Positions 25,101 to 38,300 of a stretch of DNA of 64,000 nucleotides are shown here, piece by piece. How positions within the stretch are numbered: position 1 is the stretch's first letter; every line of letters starts with the position of its first letter. The DNA comes from a bacterium. Lineage in GTDB: Archaea; Nanoarchaeota; Nanoarchaeia; Woesearchaeales; UBA10216. A model generated the notes under the pieces. The model did no database searches. It had not been told where the DNA came from and saw only the letters and a list, made by a program, of their open reading frames with translations. The position numbers and the translations under genes are program-made. Where the stretch lies: assembly GCA_024206195.1 (NCBI GenBank), contig JAAGZO010000966.1, positions 236,647-300,646 of the forward strand, given 5' to 3'.

Positions 25101-26335
25101 CCGGTGTGCCTATGGGTCCTGGTGGTATGGCAACTCTTGGTGGATTAGGTTATGTTGCGGGTGCTGGTATGGGGGGATTGTCTTCAAGACTTGCGGCAAG
25201 GAGATATAGAAGAGAAGTTTTGCCGAAAGGTAGGGAAGCTGCGGCGGGCCATATAGGTACATCTCTTCTACTTGGGGGAGTTGATACTGTAACTGCCGAT
25301 GCTATTGAGGGCACCTTTAATAAAGTACAGTCCAAAGTAAGAGAAAGGAGAATAGCAAGGAGAGCCGGTTCTGGGATTAAACTTAGTAACAAGAGTGAGG
25401 GTTTCAACGGATTGTCTCGTGTAATGGAAGCACGAAAACGTATACCACCAATCGGGGATAGAGTTAAGAAAGCTAGTAGAGATATTAAGGAAGTGCCCGG
25501 TAAGTTCAAAAACAAAGTCAGGGATCTGGATAGACAATATAACAGGATATTAGAAGAAAAAACTCCGAGACTTGTTCGTAAGGAAGTAACAGCCATGAAC
25601 AGGACAGCACCAAGTGCTAAATATGTTGCTCCTATATCCGTTGCTACTGGTTTTGCAATACCTTATGCTGGATATATGGCTATTAAGCACAGGAAGGCTT
25701 ATGGACGTGTTAAAGAGGAAGTCCGTAGAAAAAACGAGGAGGGTATTACTTTAAAATCTGGGACCGCGGGTAAGCCAAGACCTCGAAAGAAGGCGTATGA
25801 TAGAGGTGTAGCAGAAAGATTTGCGGAGATGGAATTGGCTGCAGAAGGTTCTAGGAAACGCCACAGAGTTACTCACTATGCTGGTAGAAGATACGTAAGT
25901 TTAGTAGGTGGCGGAGTTGCTGTAGCTTCTGCACCGATAGGGTTAGCAACAGTTCCAGCATATTTTGTTGGGAGGGCTGTTGGTAGGAAAGTAGGAGAGA
26001 TTGCTGCACATAGGGCCTTAGAGGGCGGATCATCAATGAAAACTGCAGGTAAGGCGGCGTTATCAGATGTATCTACTAAGTATAACAAAACATCAGGAAC
26101 AGCTAAAAAACGAGCTGAGCACGCTATGACTGTAGCTGTAGAAAAGGCTGAAAGGAGAGCGGAGTCTATAAAAATGGCTGCAGAATCGCAAAAACAAAAG
26201 ACTAGGGGCAGAATAAAAAGATTAGAAGAAGTACATCTCAATCGTATAAGGAATATGATGAGAAACCGTTCGGAATTTAGGAAGGAGGCGGAAAGAAGGA
26301 AGGTTGAAGAGTTTAGAAGTCGAAGATTTAGGTAA
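22190..26335 (+). CDS. Large basic multidomain protein: two HxHP (JAB-like) domains and five FPxFD repeats
   Basis: 1381 residues. Residues 25-150 form a JAB/JAMM-like domain with ETMAIFGNDRKLLMSVGG, THNHP and STGDL (H100, H102, S109, D112). Residues 640-760 form a second (THTHPNDRGFSNVDIL, H703/H705). The H-to-D spacing is one shorter than the strict JAMM motif. Five copies of a 75-residue Arg-rich domain (GxPTxxAR...GEKxGxFPVFDxxSAxxAL...GRRxIxxRAxKYxPE) lie at 274-630 and 823-905. Residues 945-1381 carry Gly/Ala-rich hydrophobic stretches (GIAGGAAGVVAG..., SLVGGGVAVASAPIGLA) and a long basic helical tail. The SD is AGAGGTAC. It lies directly before the tape measure gene, which has a third divergent HxHP site. 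Probably a virion or tail-assembly protein, perhaps with peptidase activity; no close family was recognised over its length. Confidence 0.75.
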   Translation: MPKGGSGGKRTAAGGGGIESDITMALRSSGIEGVFDIANRPAAMTVSQVESTIMSNATETMAIFGNDRKLLMSVGGAKGEVTLSQSDLKRYKNDIRTATHNHPIDLPLSTGDLISAAQFGSATDNNFEELRAVSKNGNVYRVLKPANGKWPTESDIQKSIQKNIRTAYKKAIAVRNKGGSKDEAFRIYQDELTKLVAKDTGMRLRGGSAKKPSILSGVIPTWRPGKGITLGNITEGPRRLKSPTKSTEGSLSRQYSRSLESSDVYPERLRTVGGRPTFEARRLYGMQIPGEKEGAFPVFDVESAISALKLRGRAQTVEGRADVVKRAATYAPEAAARAAKLDKMRAEDAVKKSLTLRNITPIMRTPSGRPTKTARSKYGLDMAGEKRGSFPVFDITSAQAALRLRGHAKTTAGRREILRRAAEYVPEASAKALQRDLKRQGINLKNVSEMDRVLYRTLSGKPSAVARREYGTKIIGEKPGSFPIFDVESAAAALHLRGRAKTTEGRRDIVERAGKYLPQEASQALRRDVRKQGISMQNVSKEIYSNQRYRNLGDGKPTAEARKRFGFKGIAGEKTGAFPVFDVRSAKAALFLRYNAKTGQGRRDIINRAKKFAPEVAERAAMKDIAKGMSLSGVSFKNKSVVGESLSGFERKHYQKRSVIPYKEYGASFDKNRQLVSKMYGGPGFVVDTTGKKVGKDVRYVTHTHPNDRGFSNVDILNLLPGSIKASGGKLKEFRSTTKSGIVSVLGKPKGGWPSNQEISLAYARSLKAVRNIHRSSRGEAAVSRTLKDLGIQYSKRSVGRVAMSNTALNQISVPPLRSLNTGRPTIAARRKHGFRGLEGEREGAFPVFDERSAKAALRLRGKAMTSAGRRNVIERAGKYLPQEANRALSRDLSRQGITLRNVSNMPSRKVAAEKPKSIPGEVWTGLKRGVNPTVAFSKKRSGSEKAEFWRTNPYTRMLPGIAGGAAGVVAGVPMGPGGMATLGGLGYVAGAGMGGLSSRLAARRYRREVLPKGREAAAGHIGTSLLLGGVDTVTADAIEGTFNKVQSKVRERRIARRAGSGIKLSNKSEGFNGLSRVMEARKRIPPIGDRVKKASRDIKEVPGKFKNKVRDLDRQYNRILEEKTPRLVRKEVTAMNRTAPSAKYVAPISVATGFAIPYAGYMAIKHRKAYGRVKEEVRRKNEEGITLKSGTAGKPRPRKKAYDRGVAERFAEMELAAEGSRKRHRVTHYAGRRYVSLVGGGVAVASAPIGLATVPAYFVGRAVGRKVGEIAAHRALEGGSSMKTAGKAALSDVSTKYNKTSGTAKKRAEHAMTVAVEKAERRAESIKMAAESQKQKTRGRIKRLEEVHLNRIRNMMRNRSEFRKEAERRKVEEFRSRRFR
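23009..24910 (+). repeat. Five coding repeats of the FPxFD domain
   Basis: Copies begin at 23009, 23291, 23567, 23852 and 24656. The first four are nearly tandem (276-285 bases apart). The fifth follows the second HxHP domain. Each shares GEK-x-G-[SA]-FP-[VI]-FD, SA-x-[AS]-AL-x-LR, GRR-x-[IV] and RA-x-KY-x-P. A sixth, single copy is the 91-residue gene at 17738. DNA-level divergence between copies is high, so the duplications are old. Confidence 0.85.
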
Positions 26336-26373
26336 TATATTTGTATAATAATGTTTAATTGAAGAGTAAGCTT

Positions 26374-29300
26374 ATGATAAATAATAAGTCTTTACAGGTT
26401 AATATCGGCGTTAACGCGTCGGAAGCAACTGCAGGGTTGCGAAAAGTAGCAGGGTCGGTTAAAAATTTTGGGCGACAGGTCGAGAAAACTAGTAGTCACA
26501 TGGCTAGAGGAGGATCACAGTCGTTTGGAAATTTGAAAGATGCCGGATTGTCCAGTGCTGAAGCTGTACAAGCAGGTTGGAAAAAGTCATTGACAAACAT
26601 TAAAGAGATGACTATCAGCCTACTAGCTTCAAAAGTTATAGGTGGTATTACATCGCAGGTAAGAGAATTTCAAAAAGATGTGGGAGAGTTGTCTCTACAA
26701 TATGAAAAAACTCTAATGGGCGTTAGGAAAACTGCTGGTATGACGACTGGTGATATAGAAGACCTTGGAAAACAATTAAGACAAATTTCAACCAATGATC
26801 TCCCTATAGCAGCTAATGAATTAGGTAATGTAGCTGATGTAGCTGCACATATGGGTATAAATACCGTCAAGGGGTTAACAGGTTTTGCGGAGTCGGTATC
26901 TAAAGCAGCATTAGCACTTCCTGAATTTGCTCAGGGCGCGAGCGAGATTGCAGATGTAGTTGGTCAGCAATTAAATATATATGGGATAACTACTAAGTTC
27001 GCAAAAGATAAAGAAATGTGGACTAAATCTGCTTATGAGTACTTATCTATCATGGATAAGTTATCGAATAACGCTGCTACTGATGCTAAAAAAATATCTG
27101 AGTTTATATCTACATTTACAGAAGCTCGCCGATTAGGATTTCAATACCATGAAGTAGCTGCCATAGGTGCAGCTTTCACATCTATGGGTAAAGCTGGTAA
27201 CACTGCGGCCACGCAGTTTCAAACTGCTTTGCTGAACCTATCTACAACAGGCCTACCAAAAGTTAGACAACTCCTTGAATTAACTGGTACTTCCATGGAA
27301 GAATGGAAAGCAACCTTTAAGATGGATAAAATGAAGGGTTTGCGTATGATTACAGATCAGTTGCAGCAATTAGGAGAGTTCGAGCAGTCTAAGTATCTAA
27401 ATGCTATCTTTGGAAAGATTGGTTTAAAATCGGTTGGTAGTCTTATGGCTAACTGGAAACTTGTTGATACAATGATGCAGCATTCTGGAGAGGAAGCTGC
27501 GGTGTTACGAGGTGAAATAGAAGGAACTGCTCAGATAGAAAAGGAGATGTTGATCGTTCAGGAGTCTGCTGCATTCCATATTGATAAAATGAAAAATGCC
27601 TGGAATTCTCTAAAAATCGTTGTTGGGCAGGGGGTATTACCGGAAGTTGCAGATTTTGCAGAGATGATTACTCCCGCTATTAACGTTTTGACAGATTTTC
27701 TTGATTCTACAACTATTTTCAAGCGTTTACAAGAGGGTATGAATGCTATTAATGAAGGTTTTAGCTCGTTGGTATCTGGAGCAAAAAATGCTCTTACTGA
27801 TCTTGGACTGATTAGCGAAGAGTCTGGGAGATTTGTTGCTAAAGTAGAGGATGTTTTGGGTCGTGTAATTGTACACTTCTATACTTTATCTAATTATTTA
27901 CAAGGTATAGGAAAAAGAATATCTTTATCTGCTGGGGCTCTACGAGAGGCGGGCTGGGTTGAAGCCGTTGAAAACATTAAGACTGTTGTGTATGAAGTAT
28001 TTTCCCTTGTCGGAAAACTTATACCGTCTGGTAAGGGTTTAGAAAGCGTGTTTTCTAAGTTTGTTGACATTGTTGGCAAAGGTTTTTTAGGCATACCTGT
28101 AGTTTTAAACAGTATACTTCCAATAGTAACAAAACTTCTTGGAATGGTTCCGTCTATTGTATCAGCTACTTCTACTGGTTTATCCCGTCTTGTGGGTGTT
28201 GGTAAGATCGCTATTGATATTTTTGCTACTGGTTTAGCTTCAACATTTTCTGGATTTAGCTACATAGGGGATGTTATTGATAGAGTCAGATCTTCTGTCT
28301 TGAAACTGTACAAGAGAGGGAAGGAACTTGTAACTGGGTTGTCCCCGAGTATGATTAATATATCTGGTATTTTTCAGGAGTTTTATAAAGTTGTGTACAA
28401 GGTTGGTAAATATGTAGGTTCGATATTAACAAATGCTGTTAACTACGTTTCTAAGTCGTTTAGTAACCTGCAAGCGTCATCTAGTTCTGTTATGAGTAGC
28501 TTGTCGTCTATTGGAGATATTATCAATAATAAGGTATCTGTAGCATACGGATATCTTAAATCCAAAGTTATAGAGCTGATTCAGCCGCTAAGAGATTTGT
28601 GGGGTGAGATGGATGTCAGCAGTATGTTTTCTAGAGTTTCTGATAAGGTTAGGGCTTCTCTAGACCGTATGTATCTTTCAATAAGTACTATACCTACTAA
28701 ATTGTCTGGACTGCAACTAAGTTTGGGAAATATGTTTAGAACGATCGTTAGTATGTTCAAGTTCTATTCTAACGTAGTTAAAAAGGTTGCTTCGGATTTT
28801 AAACTTGGATTTTTATCGGGTCTAGGCCCTGAAGGTTTGAGTATTGTTAACGCCTTTTATGAAATATTGTCCGCAGTTTTTGGAAAGATTAGAACTGTTG
28901 TTCTAAGTGTACGAGACGCCGTTTTTGACTTCTTTGCTGCCGTACGTTATGGAGAACCAAGTCTAAAAGCATTTGAAATGGGTTATAAAATGGGGGACTT
29001 GTTGCGTAAGGTCCTCATAGTAGTTACACGCTCTATTGATTATCTCGCAAAGGGTCTTTGGGTCTTTTCGGAATACATGAAAATAGCTTATAGACATGTG
29101 TCAGTGTTTGGCGGAGCTCTAGGAAAAGTGTCTGAAGTAATATCTTCGTTATACAAATCCGTTTCTAATTTTATTAGATCTGGTGGTTTGTCTGACATGA
29201 TGTACAATGCTTTTTCGGCAACTATGTCTGCAGTGGATGGGTTGAGGTCTTATGTTAACATAGTAAAACAAGCGGCTTCAAGGTTTAGCTTAGGATTTCT

Positions 29301-32300
29301 TGTGGGGTTTGGGCCGAAGGGGATAGATTTAATAGAATCATTTTACGGAGTACTGTCTTCGATATTTGCAAGGATAGTTAGTGTTGTGGGAAAGGCGCGG
29401 GATTTATTTAGTGAATTCTTTAATGTAACGCAAGGCGGGAATAAATGGTCTGCTCTTACTGTAGGGTATAACTTAGGCAAAATGCTATACGGAGTTGCCG
29501 ATAAAATTGTGGAGTCTTACACTCTTGTTAGAAGTACCATATCTTCAGCTATTATTTCTGTACTGGATCTTCGCGATAGTGCTAACAGCATGCTTACTTC
29601 TGTTGTAAGTAAGCTCAAATCTTTTATTGATACTGTTATACAAGCCGTAAATAGATTTCGCTTAGGTTTTATTACAGGTCTTGGCCCGGAAGGGATTAGT
29701 ATAATCAATTCTTTCTATCTTTCACTAGTAAGAGCATTCACAAAAATAAAAGAGGTACTTGTGCTAGCACGAAATACCTTTTTGGAGTTTCTTGATTCGT
29801 TATCCGTTAATGAAAGTAGCTGGACGGCATTATCTATAGGTTATAAGTTAGGTAAGTTGCTGCATAAGTCCCTTGTTAGCATAGTATCGGTTTTACAGCT
29901 TGGACAACAGGGGTTTGGCAAACTTGCTGAGTACATAAAACCAACTTACAAATACGCACCTGCATTATCTGACGCTTTATACAAATCTGCGGATGCAGTA
30001 GCCGCTTTATATAAATCAACCGTAGAGTTTGTAAAAAGTGGTGGGTTATCTGATGCTTTAGAAAAAACTGTTTCTGCTATTAGGCACAGTATTAATGCTA
30101 TTTCAAACCTTATCAAATACGTTCAAATAGCTTCAAGCGAATTTGCGGAAGGATTCAAGGCTGGTATGGATCCTGAGGCGGTTAGAATATTATTATCTGC
30201 TCTAGACTCTCTAAAAAGATTGTTCAGTAATATCCTCTCAATAACAAGACCTCTATTTACTAATATTTTGGGAATTGCCTTGTCTGACTCCGCCAATAAT
30301 CTTTCTAAAATGAATCAAAGCGCCCGTGTGTTTTATGAAATTGGCCATGTTACGGCGCAGGTATTCAGTGGTATTGTGCGTACTATAGATTTAGCAGCCA
30401 AGGAATTACCAAGGTTTTGGAAGGCTGCAGAACCGCTTAGAGCTGTTATAGAGGATACTTTGTACAGGTCTTTTATTAGGGTGCGTGATCTTTTGAGAAA
30501 TTTTGCTAAGGATCCTGGTTCTGTATTTAATAAACTGGCTACAATGGTTAGAGGTGTTGCTGTAGCTCTTGGTTTTGTTTCTACTAGAATAATGTCTTTA
30601 ATAGATTGGATATTAGAGCTCGGGAATGTATCTTACGTACATTCTGTTTTGCCGCAGATGATTAATTTTTTGCACGCCATCCTTACTCCGGTTTCCATGA
30701 TCATAAGTTCTATACGTGTGTGGATTGCTGTTATGAGAGATATTGTCCCGGTTGGGCAGGCAGTAACTTATACACTTGGAGCCGCAGTGCAGGCCATATT
30801 GTCACCAATAAGTGTAATGTACAGAAGTTTGATTTTAGTAGGAGCGACACTGAAAGATTTAGTAATGAACTTCGTAACTGCTGGAAGTGAAATTACCAAT
30901 GCTTGGCGTATGGTGTCGCAGTTTGAGGACATTGGGGCTGTACAAGGCGTTATAGCAACAGTAGGAGCATCTGTACGAGCATTGTTGTGGCCTATAAAGA
31001 TAGTAATAGACGCCTTTAAAGCTGTCTGGGCCGTGATTCGAGATATAGGGGAATTGGCGTTTGGTCACAGTGTTTTTCCAGAGATGCGCAAACATATCGA
31101 ATGGGTAAGAGATTCGGTACTTAAACTCGGAAATCTGTTAGGAAATGTGATTAAACTTCCGTTTGCCTTAATAGAAGCTATGTCTAGAGTTGGTAAAACC
31201 TCCGTGTCTATTGGGGGTGTTTCCATTGTAGAAAGTGACTTAGATACTAGTTACATAGATTTGTATATAGATTATATAGAGAAAAGAAATTCTGAATTAG
31301 GAGAGTTATTAGAATCTATAGTTAGTAAGTGGAGAAGTGTAGTTGATACATTGTCCTCAGGTTTGTCTAGTGTGTTAGGAGGTATTAGGAAAAGTTTTGA
31401 AGGGTTCGTAGGCGGAATCAGGAATTTTTCAAAAAAGGCCGTCGCACACGTTGAGGAGCTCGCATACGATGTAATATGGGAATACATCAAATTTACTGAG
31501 AGTTTGTCTAAGGTTGTAAATCGTGCTAGATTTATACTTAATACTTTTGTAAGACTGTTTGATTTGGATAAAGCTGTCAGTAATTTGTGGGGCGGGGAAG
31601 GTTCGTTACTGGGCCGCATAGGAGATGTTTTCAATGGAATAACTAATATTATAGATAGCGGTTCTACTGATATACAAGTAATGATTGCTTATAAGCTTAG
31701 TAAGATAAAAGGACCCATCGATGATATAATAGAACAGTTTGAACCCTTGACTGATGCGTTTGATAGGATTATAGAAGGAGTAAAGGGTCGGATTAGCAAT
31801 TTACTATCGGCCATAAGTATGATTGGCAGCGGAAAAACATCTACACTGTCTAAACTTGGCGGTATTGTCGGTATAGATACACCCTTAGAGGATGCTCTCG
31901 AGAAAATGACAGCGTTTGAAAAAGCTGTGGCGTATACTTTCGGTAACGTCATCAAATTCCTGAATAAGATAGGTGTTACATTTTCAGCGGTATCCAGAGG
32001 TATATCTACGGCAGTTGATTTTGTTGTTGAAGTATTCTCTAACTTTTATGAAGCGATTGTCGCCACTATAGATTTGATAAAATATTTAGGGGATGTTGCT
32101 TACGGGCACTCAGTATTTCCCGAGATGAAGGATCATATAGGAGACTTAATGGAACCTATAGGTGCAGTTATTGGAGCAATTAGGGCTATGGTGCATGTAC
32201 TTCGTGGAGAATTGGAACCTAGTGTCGGTATCATAGATGCGCTAAATTATCTGTTTGATGCGGCAGACGCGCCTATATCAGCCTTTATATCTGGGATACG

Positions 32301-35300
32301 TTTAGTTGCTGCTGTTATAGTTGATTTAGTTGGAACTATCAAGGGCGATCTTACTGACTCATTTGCTGCGATGGCTTCCTTTTTTAAAGGACAATTGTCG
32401 TTAAAGGGGGCTTTAAGTAGCATCATGAAATCTGCTGTTAATTCTGTGTTATGGCCTGTAAGAGTTTTTAAGGATGCTTATAGGGCTTTTAGGGAAGTTG
32501 CTGAGAATATATGGAATGATATTCGTTACATTGTAAGGTCAATAGGTGCTGGTGTTGGAATGGTTAAAGATGCATTATGGGACTGGGCTGGCGGTTTTTT
32601 ACCAAGTACTGATTGGTACGCTCCTATTATGAAGATATTCCATGATATTGGAACTGCTTTTATGCACATTGAAGATACGTGGAGCTGGGATCTGCCATCC
32701 ATCGATGAGATGGGCAAATCGATGGAGCAGGCTTTTGCGAATACACTTGGAAAAGCTTTCCATAATATAAAAAAGGAGCTTGGTTGGATGAAAAAGCGTA
32801 TCGAATTAACGTACTATGATACTTTTACATCACTAGATGCTGGATATAAGTCGATAACTGGAAATATATCGAGTACATTTTCCAGTGTTGTAGAATCTAT
32901 ACGTAATGCAACTGTGGGAAGGATCCAATCTTTGTCAAAAGATATTGTAAATGAAATTAAACGATTGAAGGGTAGGTATGCTAATGAACTTGCCGGGTTT
33001 GATAAAGTTTCTCAAGGATTAACTACTGTTATTGCAGCTTTGTGGGAGGAATATTTTGCTGCTGATGTAAAAGCTTTGATAGAAAATATAAAGCACATAT
33101 ATGTGTCAACTTTTAAAGGAGCTATTGATGCGTTTTTTGACGATTCAGAAGCAAAGGCTGCTGGGTATAGGTATGTTAACAGCCTGTCTTTAGGAATTAA
33201 AGCTAAAAACCCTTTTAAATCCCTGCAACTTAATATGATATCTTTCTTAGCAGAGGCTGAGAATATAACATTTAAGGATTTTTGGGATAAGGAGTTTAAA
33301 TATGCAGAAGGAGGAATATACAAATGGCGTGAGCAGTATACAGGAGCTTTCAAGAAGTTTGCGGAGGATTTAAGTCAAGGAGATATATTAGGTGCTTTCA
33401 AATTCTTTCTAAGACTGTCCACTATAACATTTGACGCTATACCGTTGCTTGCTGGAGATGCTGTACGGCTTGTTGTACAACAGTTTATGTCTCTTGGTGG
33501 TGGGAAAGTAGGCGAGAGGATGAAGCAGCTTGTTGGAACATTTGGCAAGGTCTTTCAGGATATAACACGTTATGTTAATGCATTTGCCGATGAGATGAAT
33601 AGACGTGGTAGGGAAGTTGTTGAAATATTCTCTCAGCCTATAAATATATTCCAGAAACTATACAGAGCTATAGAAACAGTTGTTGGGAAGACTACACTTC
33701 TCATTGCAAGACAGCTGCTTTTTATAAGAAATCTTGTTATTGCTTGGGCTCTTTTCCAAAAGGGTTCTATGCTGCCCGCCATTGCCCTTTTTACAATAGC
33801 ATCAGGGCTATTAAGAACTGTACTCGAGGATCCTGGTAAGTTTATTGACAGGCCGTGGGTTGCTCTATCACAGTGGCTTAGCAATCTTACTGGGCAGGTA
33901 AAAGAAACTATAAATATATTTGATGATTATGCCGAGGCTTTGGGTATGATATTCTTTATTGCTTTATCTCCTACAGGTAAGGCAAATGAGATAAGAAATA
34001 GATTTGAGCAGTTTCATGATGCTGTAGTTTCTTTTATAAATGAGCTTCTGACAACTATACAAAACTTTTTTTCCAACTTCTCCCAGGAAACCTCGGGCTC
34101 TATGACCATTTGGGAAATGTGGGGTTTTGGGCTGGCGAGGGCGTTGAATATAGCAACTACTGTTGTAGGCGGTCTTGAAAGTGTATTTAAAAATGTTGTT
34201 ACTTCCCTGAAAGGTGCAGTTGCCTGGCTGTACAAGAATAAGAATGTCTTCAAACCTTTATACGATAATATGGTGATGGTCCTCGATTTTTGGACTGGAG
34301 ATCAGGGTGTAGGACTCCTATTTGACGGTTTAAATGGACTTGTTAGAGTTATCAGTAATACAGCTCTTAAAGGTAGTAATGCGTTCTTGGGGTTGCTGAA
34401 GGTTCTAAACGCTTCTAACTTATTTTCTACTATATTATCCGGACTTGAGCACGTAAGAACAGTAATAACAGATATTGGTAGGTATGGTCCCATACTTGCA
34501 GCTCCGTTTAGGGAAGCTAGTGTATCTATAAAGGAGTACCGTGGAGAGATGGATAGGATAGCTAACATCATGCACTTAACCTATTCAACCGTTGATGCTT
34601 CAACCGGTAAGCAAAAAGAAACTACAGTTGCTATACTTAGTGAATATCAAAAAACTGCTGTTATTCTCGGAAACATAGCTAGAGTAATTAAGTCTATAAA
34701 TATCCTTGGAGGTACAGGGCTTGGGATAGTAGAGAACTATACTGCTATGCTTAGAAAGGGTCCAGTTGGGGAGCTTGGGAGAGTTTACAGATGGATTAAA
34801 AATATTAACGATTTATCTAAAGAGGCGTGGATCGCTCAAGGTGCTCATGAATATGGGCTAGAAGTTAATAAAATACGTATGGTTATAGATTCCCTGAGCA
34901 AATCGATGAGGAAAAGTGACCTTGGTAGGCTGATTTCTGACGAACTATTCAGGCCGTTTAAGGAAGTATACGTTATTGGGGAACTAGCGGACGATTTAAG
35001 ACCGATAGTTGATGATACTGGTAGGTGGATTGGAGAACAGCTTATTACTAGCGTTGGGGACTCTATAAGAGTTGGCAGGGTAACGTTTCTTGATGCTGTA
35101 TTAAGTGCAGGTACAGAGGGCGCATCTAACTTACTGTATGCGTTTAGGTATGCTTTAGGAAATAAAATAAAGAACTTTTTTGCGCCGTTAGGGAAAGCTT
35201 TTGGCTATGAAACTATGAGGGTATTTCGTGTTAATCCGAGGGATCTTGAGCGTTTTATAAAATCAGATTTTCTTGCCGGTATGGATGATTTACTAGCGGA

Positions 35301-38300
35301 TGATTTAACTGAAATGTTGGCTAGAGGAGCCTCTCGGGCTGATATAGAAACTGTTTTCGAGGCTCTTGGCGGTGTTGGGAAGGTAGAATCCGAACTCGTT
35401 AAAGTTGGCGGTAGGTTTACTGAGGTACTGCAAACTCAGAAAGTGGCTTTTAGAGATATGTATCCTACAATATCGCGATTATCGTCGGCTATAGGAGATT
35501 TTGTTGCGCAGATTCGTGCAGGTTTAGGCAGGCTAGATGTATCTGGTTACAACGTTATATTTGATTCTTTACGATTGGTGGAAGATGCCTATGGTAACTT
35601 AATGCTTAAGATGCTTGTCTCTGGCAATAAGTTTGCGAGAGCATTTGCTATTACAGTATCATTACCGTTAATTGGATTTCAGGCTGTCTATGATAAGTTG
35701 TTTACAACGATGTCCAAGATTATAGGTTGGTGGAAAACTCCCAAAGCGCCTGGTATTTTTGCAAAGTTGTACGATTATATAAAAAATATGACTGCTGTAT
35801 ATCATATAATTCTTAGGATAGTGGCTAGTCTTGTTGTAAGTACCTTTACTAATATATATAAACGTACTGCTGGAGTGTTTACTTGGCTTACTGGTAAAAT
35901 CGCATCAAATTATTCGTTAATAAAAGGGCTTACAAAAGATTTGGGGAAATTTATAGGTAGAACGTTAAACAAAGCACTTGTGATTGAGCAATATCTTATA
36001 GCCAAACCAATCATAGGGCTTGTATCTACTACAGTAAAAGCTGCTAAGTTGATAGTTAACAATTTGCTGCCAGTGAGAATGCTTTTTGATGATCTTAAGA
36101 GTATTTTTGCACCACTAAGTGCTGGAGCACAGAGTAGTGTAGCAGCTGCAAGGGGAGTTTCTAAGTATTTATCCAAGCTTCCTACTATAATGATTAATGT
36201 TCTTTCTGTGTTTGATAAATGGTCTTATGTATTTCAAGACTTTAAAAATGCTTTTGTAGTTTTAATGGATACTATAAAAAATCCAGAAAGTATTGCTGAG
36301 GGTGTATCGGCAATAATAGGTCATTTAACTACTGCTATGGTTCGATTAAAAACTTTTGCAGTTAGGGAAATTCTTGAAATGGTTCAGGGAATATTGACAG
36401 CAGCAAGAGCAGCACTTTCTTATCTTGGCGGTAATTTGCAAGTTGATACAGTTATAAAGGCTCTTGACAAGGTACTGCTGGCTGTGCAATGGGTATCCCA
36501 AAGGTTCCAATCTACTATGGGCAGTATAGCCCCGTTTGTGCAAAAAATGTTGAGTGACACGTGGGCCGTTATATCGGGTACTACAGAAAGATTTAACGGT
36601 TTGTACGGTCAATTTGTAGGCCTGATAGGATCAGTAGTACGTATGCTGTCAAAGTATATAGGTAATGCGGTGCTACAGCTTGCTGATTTCGTTGAATACA
36701 TAAGTGAGGCATTCTCTAAAGCGAGATCCGGTGGAGATATGATAGTAGCAGGCGTAAAAGTAGCTTTGGAGGGGATAAAAAGACTTTTTACATTCACAAT
36801 TAATAATCTTAGGTCAATGATGCCAGAAATAGGATTGTATTTAAAGAAGGCGCTGCACCTTGATTATAATCCGTTTGAAAGCTTGCCAAGCTTTGCGAGG
36901 CTATCGCTTGATTCCGTAATTAAAATAGCCAAAGGAGCTGCTAGTTTATTAGTTAAAGTACTTGGAGAAGTTTGGAAAGCATTTAAGCCTATGCTGAAAA
37001 GGTATCTTCCTGATGTTGCTGATATAGGACTGTTTGTAGTATTCCCTTGGGTACAGGCATTTGCTGGACTTGTTAAATTAGTTGGGTATGGCCTAAAGAA
37101 GCTAACTGGTAAATACGATAACTGGGCTATCAATATAGTTAAGGTAATAGCAGATTTAATGATGAAACTTGGGGATGCATTTATGCATCCGGTGAGGACC
37201 GCTACTGATTATATACACGGAGCTATTGATCGGCTGCTTGGTCGGAGTAGAGAATTTGATGAGAAGGCTTGGGTTCCTAACATGCAGGTTGGACTTGGAA
37301 TAGATGCTAAGGAGCTTGAAAATCTTGCACTTGCAGAAAATATGGTCAGTAAAATAGTAGCAAAAGAGAATGAGAGGAGCGGAATTCTCGTAGAAGAAAG
37401 AGAAGCTAGGGTTAAATTAGCTGCGTTAGAAGCTGAAGCACTTAGAGAACTTGTGAAATCGACGGCAGATCTTGGAAAGTTAGAGGAATCGTATAAATCC
37501 GTTGAAAATCTGAATACTCAATTAGTCGGGACAACAAAAGTTTTGGGTGTTGCCAGGAATAGATTATCCGGGTTTACTGGAGATTTAGCCGAAACACCGG
37601 CTGTGTTTGCGGGTATAGTTTCAGAATCAGCCAAAATGGATACTAATCTTAGAGATGCAGAAAAGACAGTCCGGTTCTATCATGAAGCAATTGCTGATCT
37701 TGGCGATACAGCAATATATCACAGTGTCTTTCCAGATATGGTTAACTGGTTAGGAAAGGTTAATAGTAGCACTAGCGCCGTAACGTTATCAACGGATCAC
37801 GCCTCTCGTAGTGTAGGGTCTATAGCACGTGAAGGAGAGGCTGGGGGAAAGATAATACTGTCGGTTCTCGATTTAATTTCCAAGTATACTGATAAAATTA
37901 GTTTTGCTGTTTCTAAGTCAATTGGATATGTCAAAGAATACAAAACCGTATGGGGTTTTGTTATAAGTAAGATTTCCGGTCTCATAGGCATGATGCGTAG
38001 TTTCGGTTCTACATCTTCTCAGCTTGTAGGCGGTTTAATGAAGGGAATTACTTCACCATTTAAGGCATTGGGGAAAGGGGATGCCGGCGCAGTAGACAAG
38101 ATCTCTAAGAAACTATTTAGTCGAAGAATGCTCTTGTGGAAAAGGCAAGCGAAGAACTATGATGATTATGTTAGACAAATAGCAGAAGTTATTAGAAAAG
38201 CTGAACAAACTGGTGGTGAGGATGTAGCTAACGCATTAGCAAGTAGGCTGTCAAAATTTGTACCAAAGAAGCAATTAGGCAAGGTTGTAGAAGATGTTGC

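Noticed and set aside
26359..26373. TTG start for the tape measure gene
   Set aside because: ATG 26374 is in frame five codons later and begins the conserved core.
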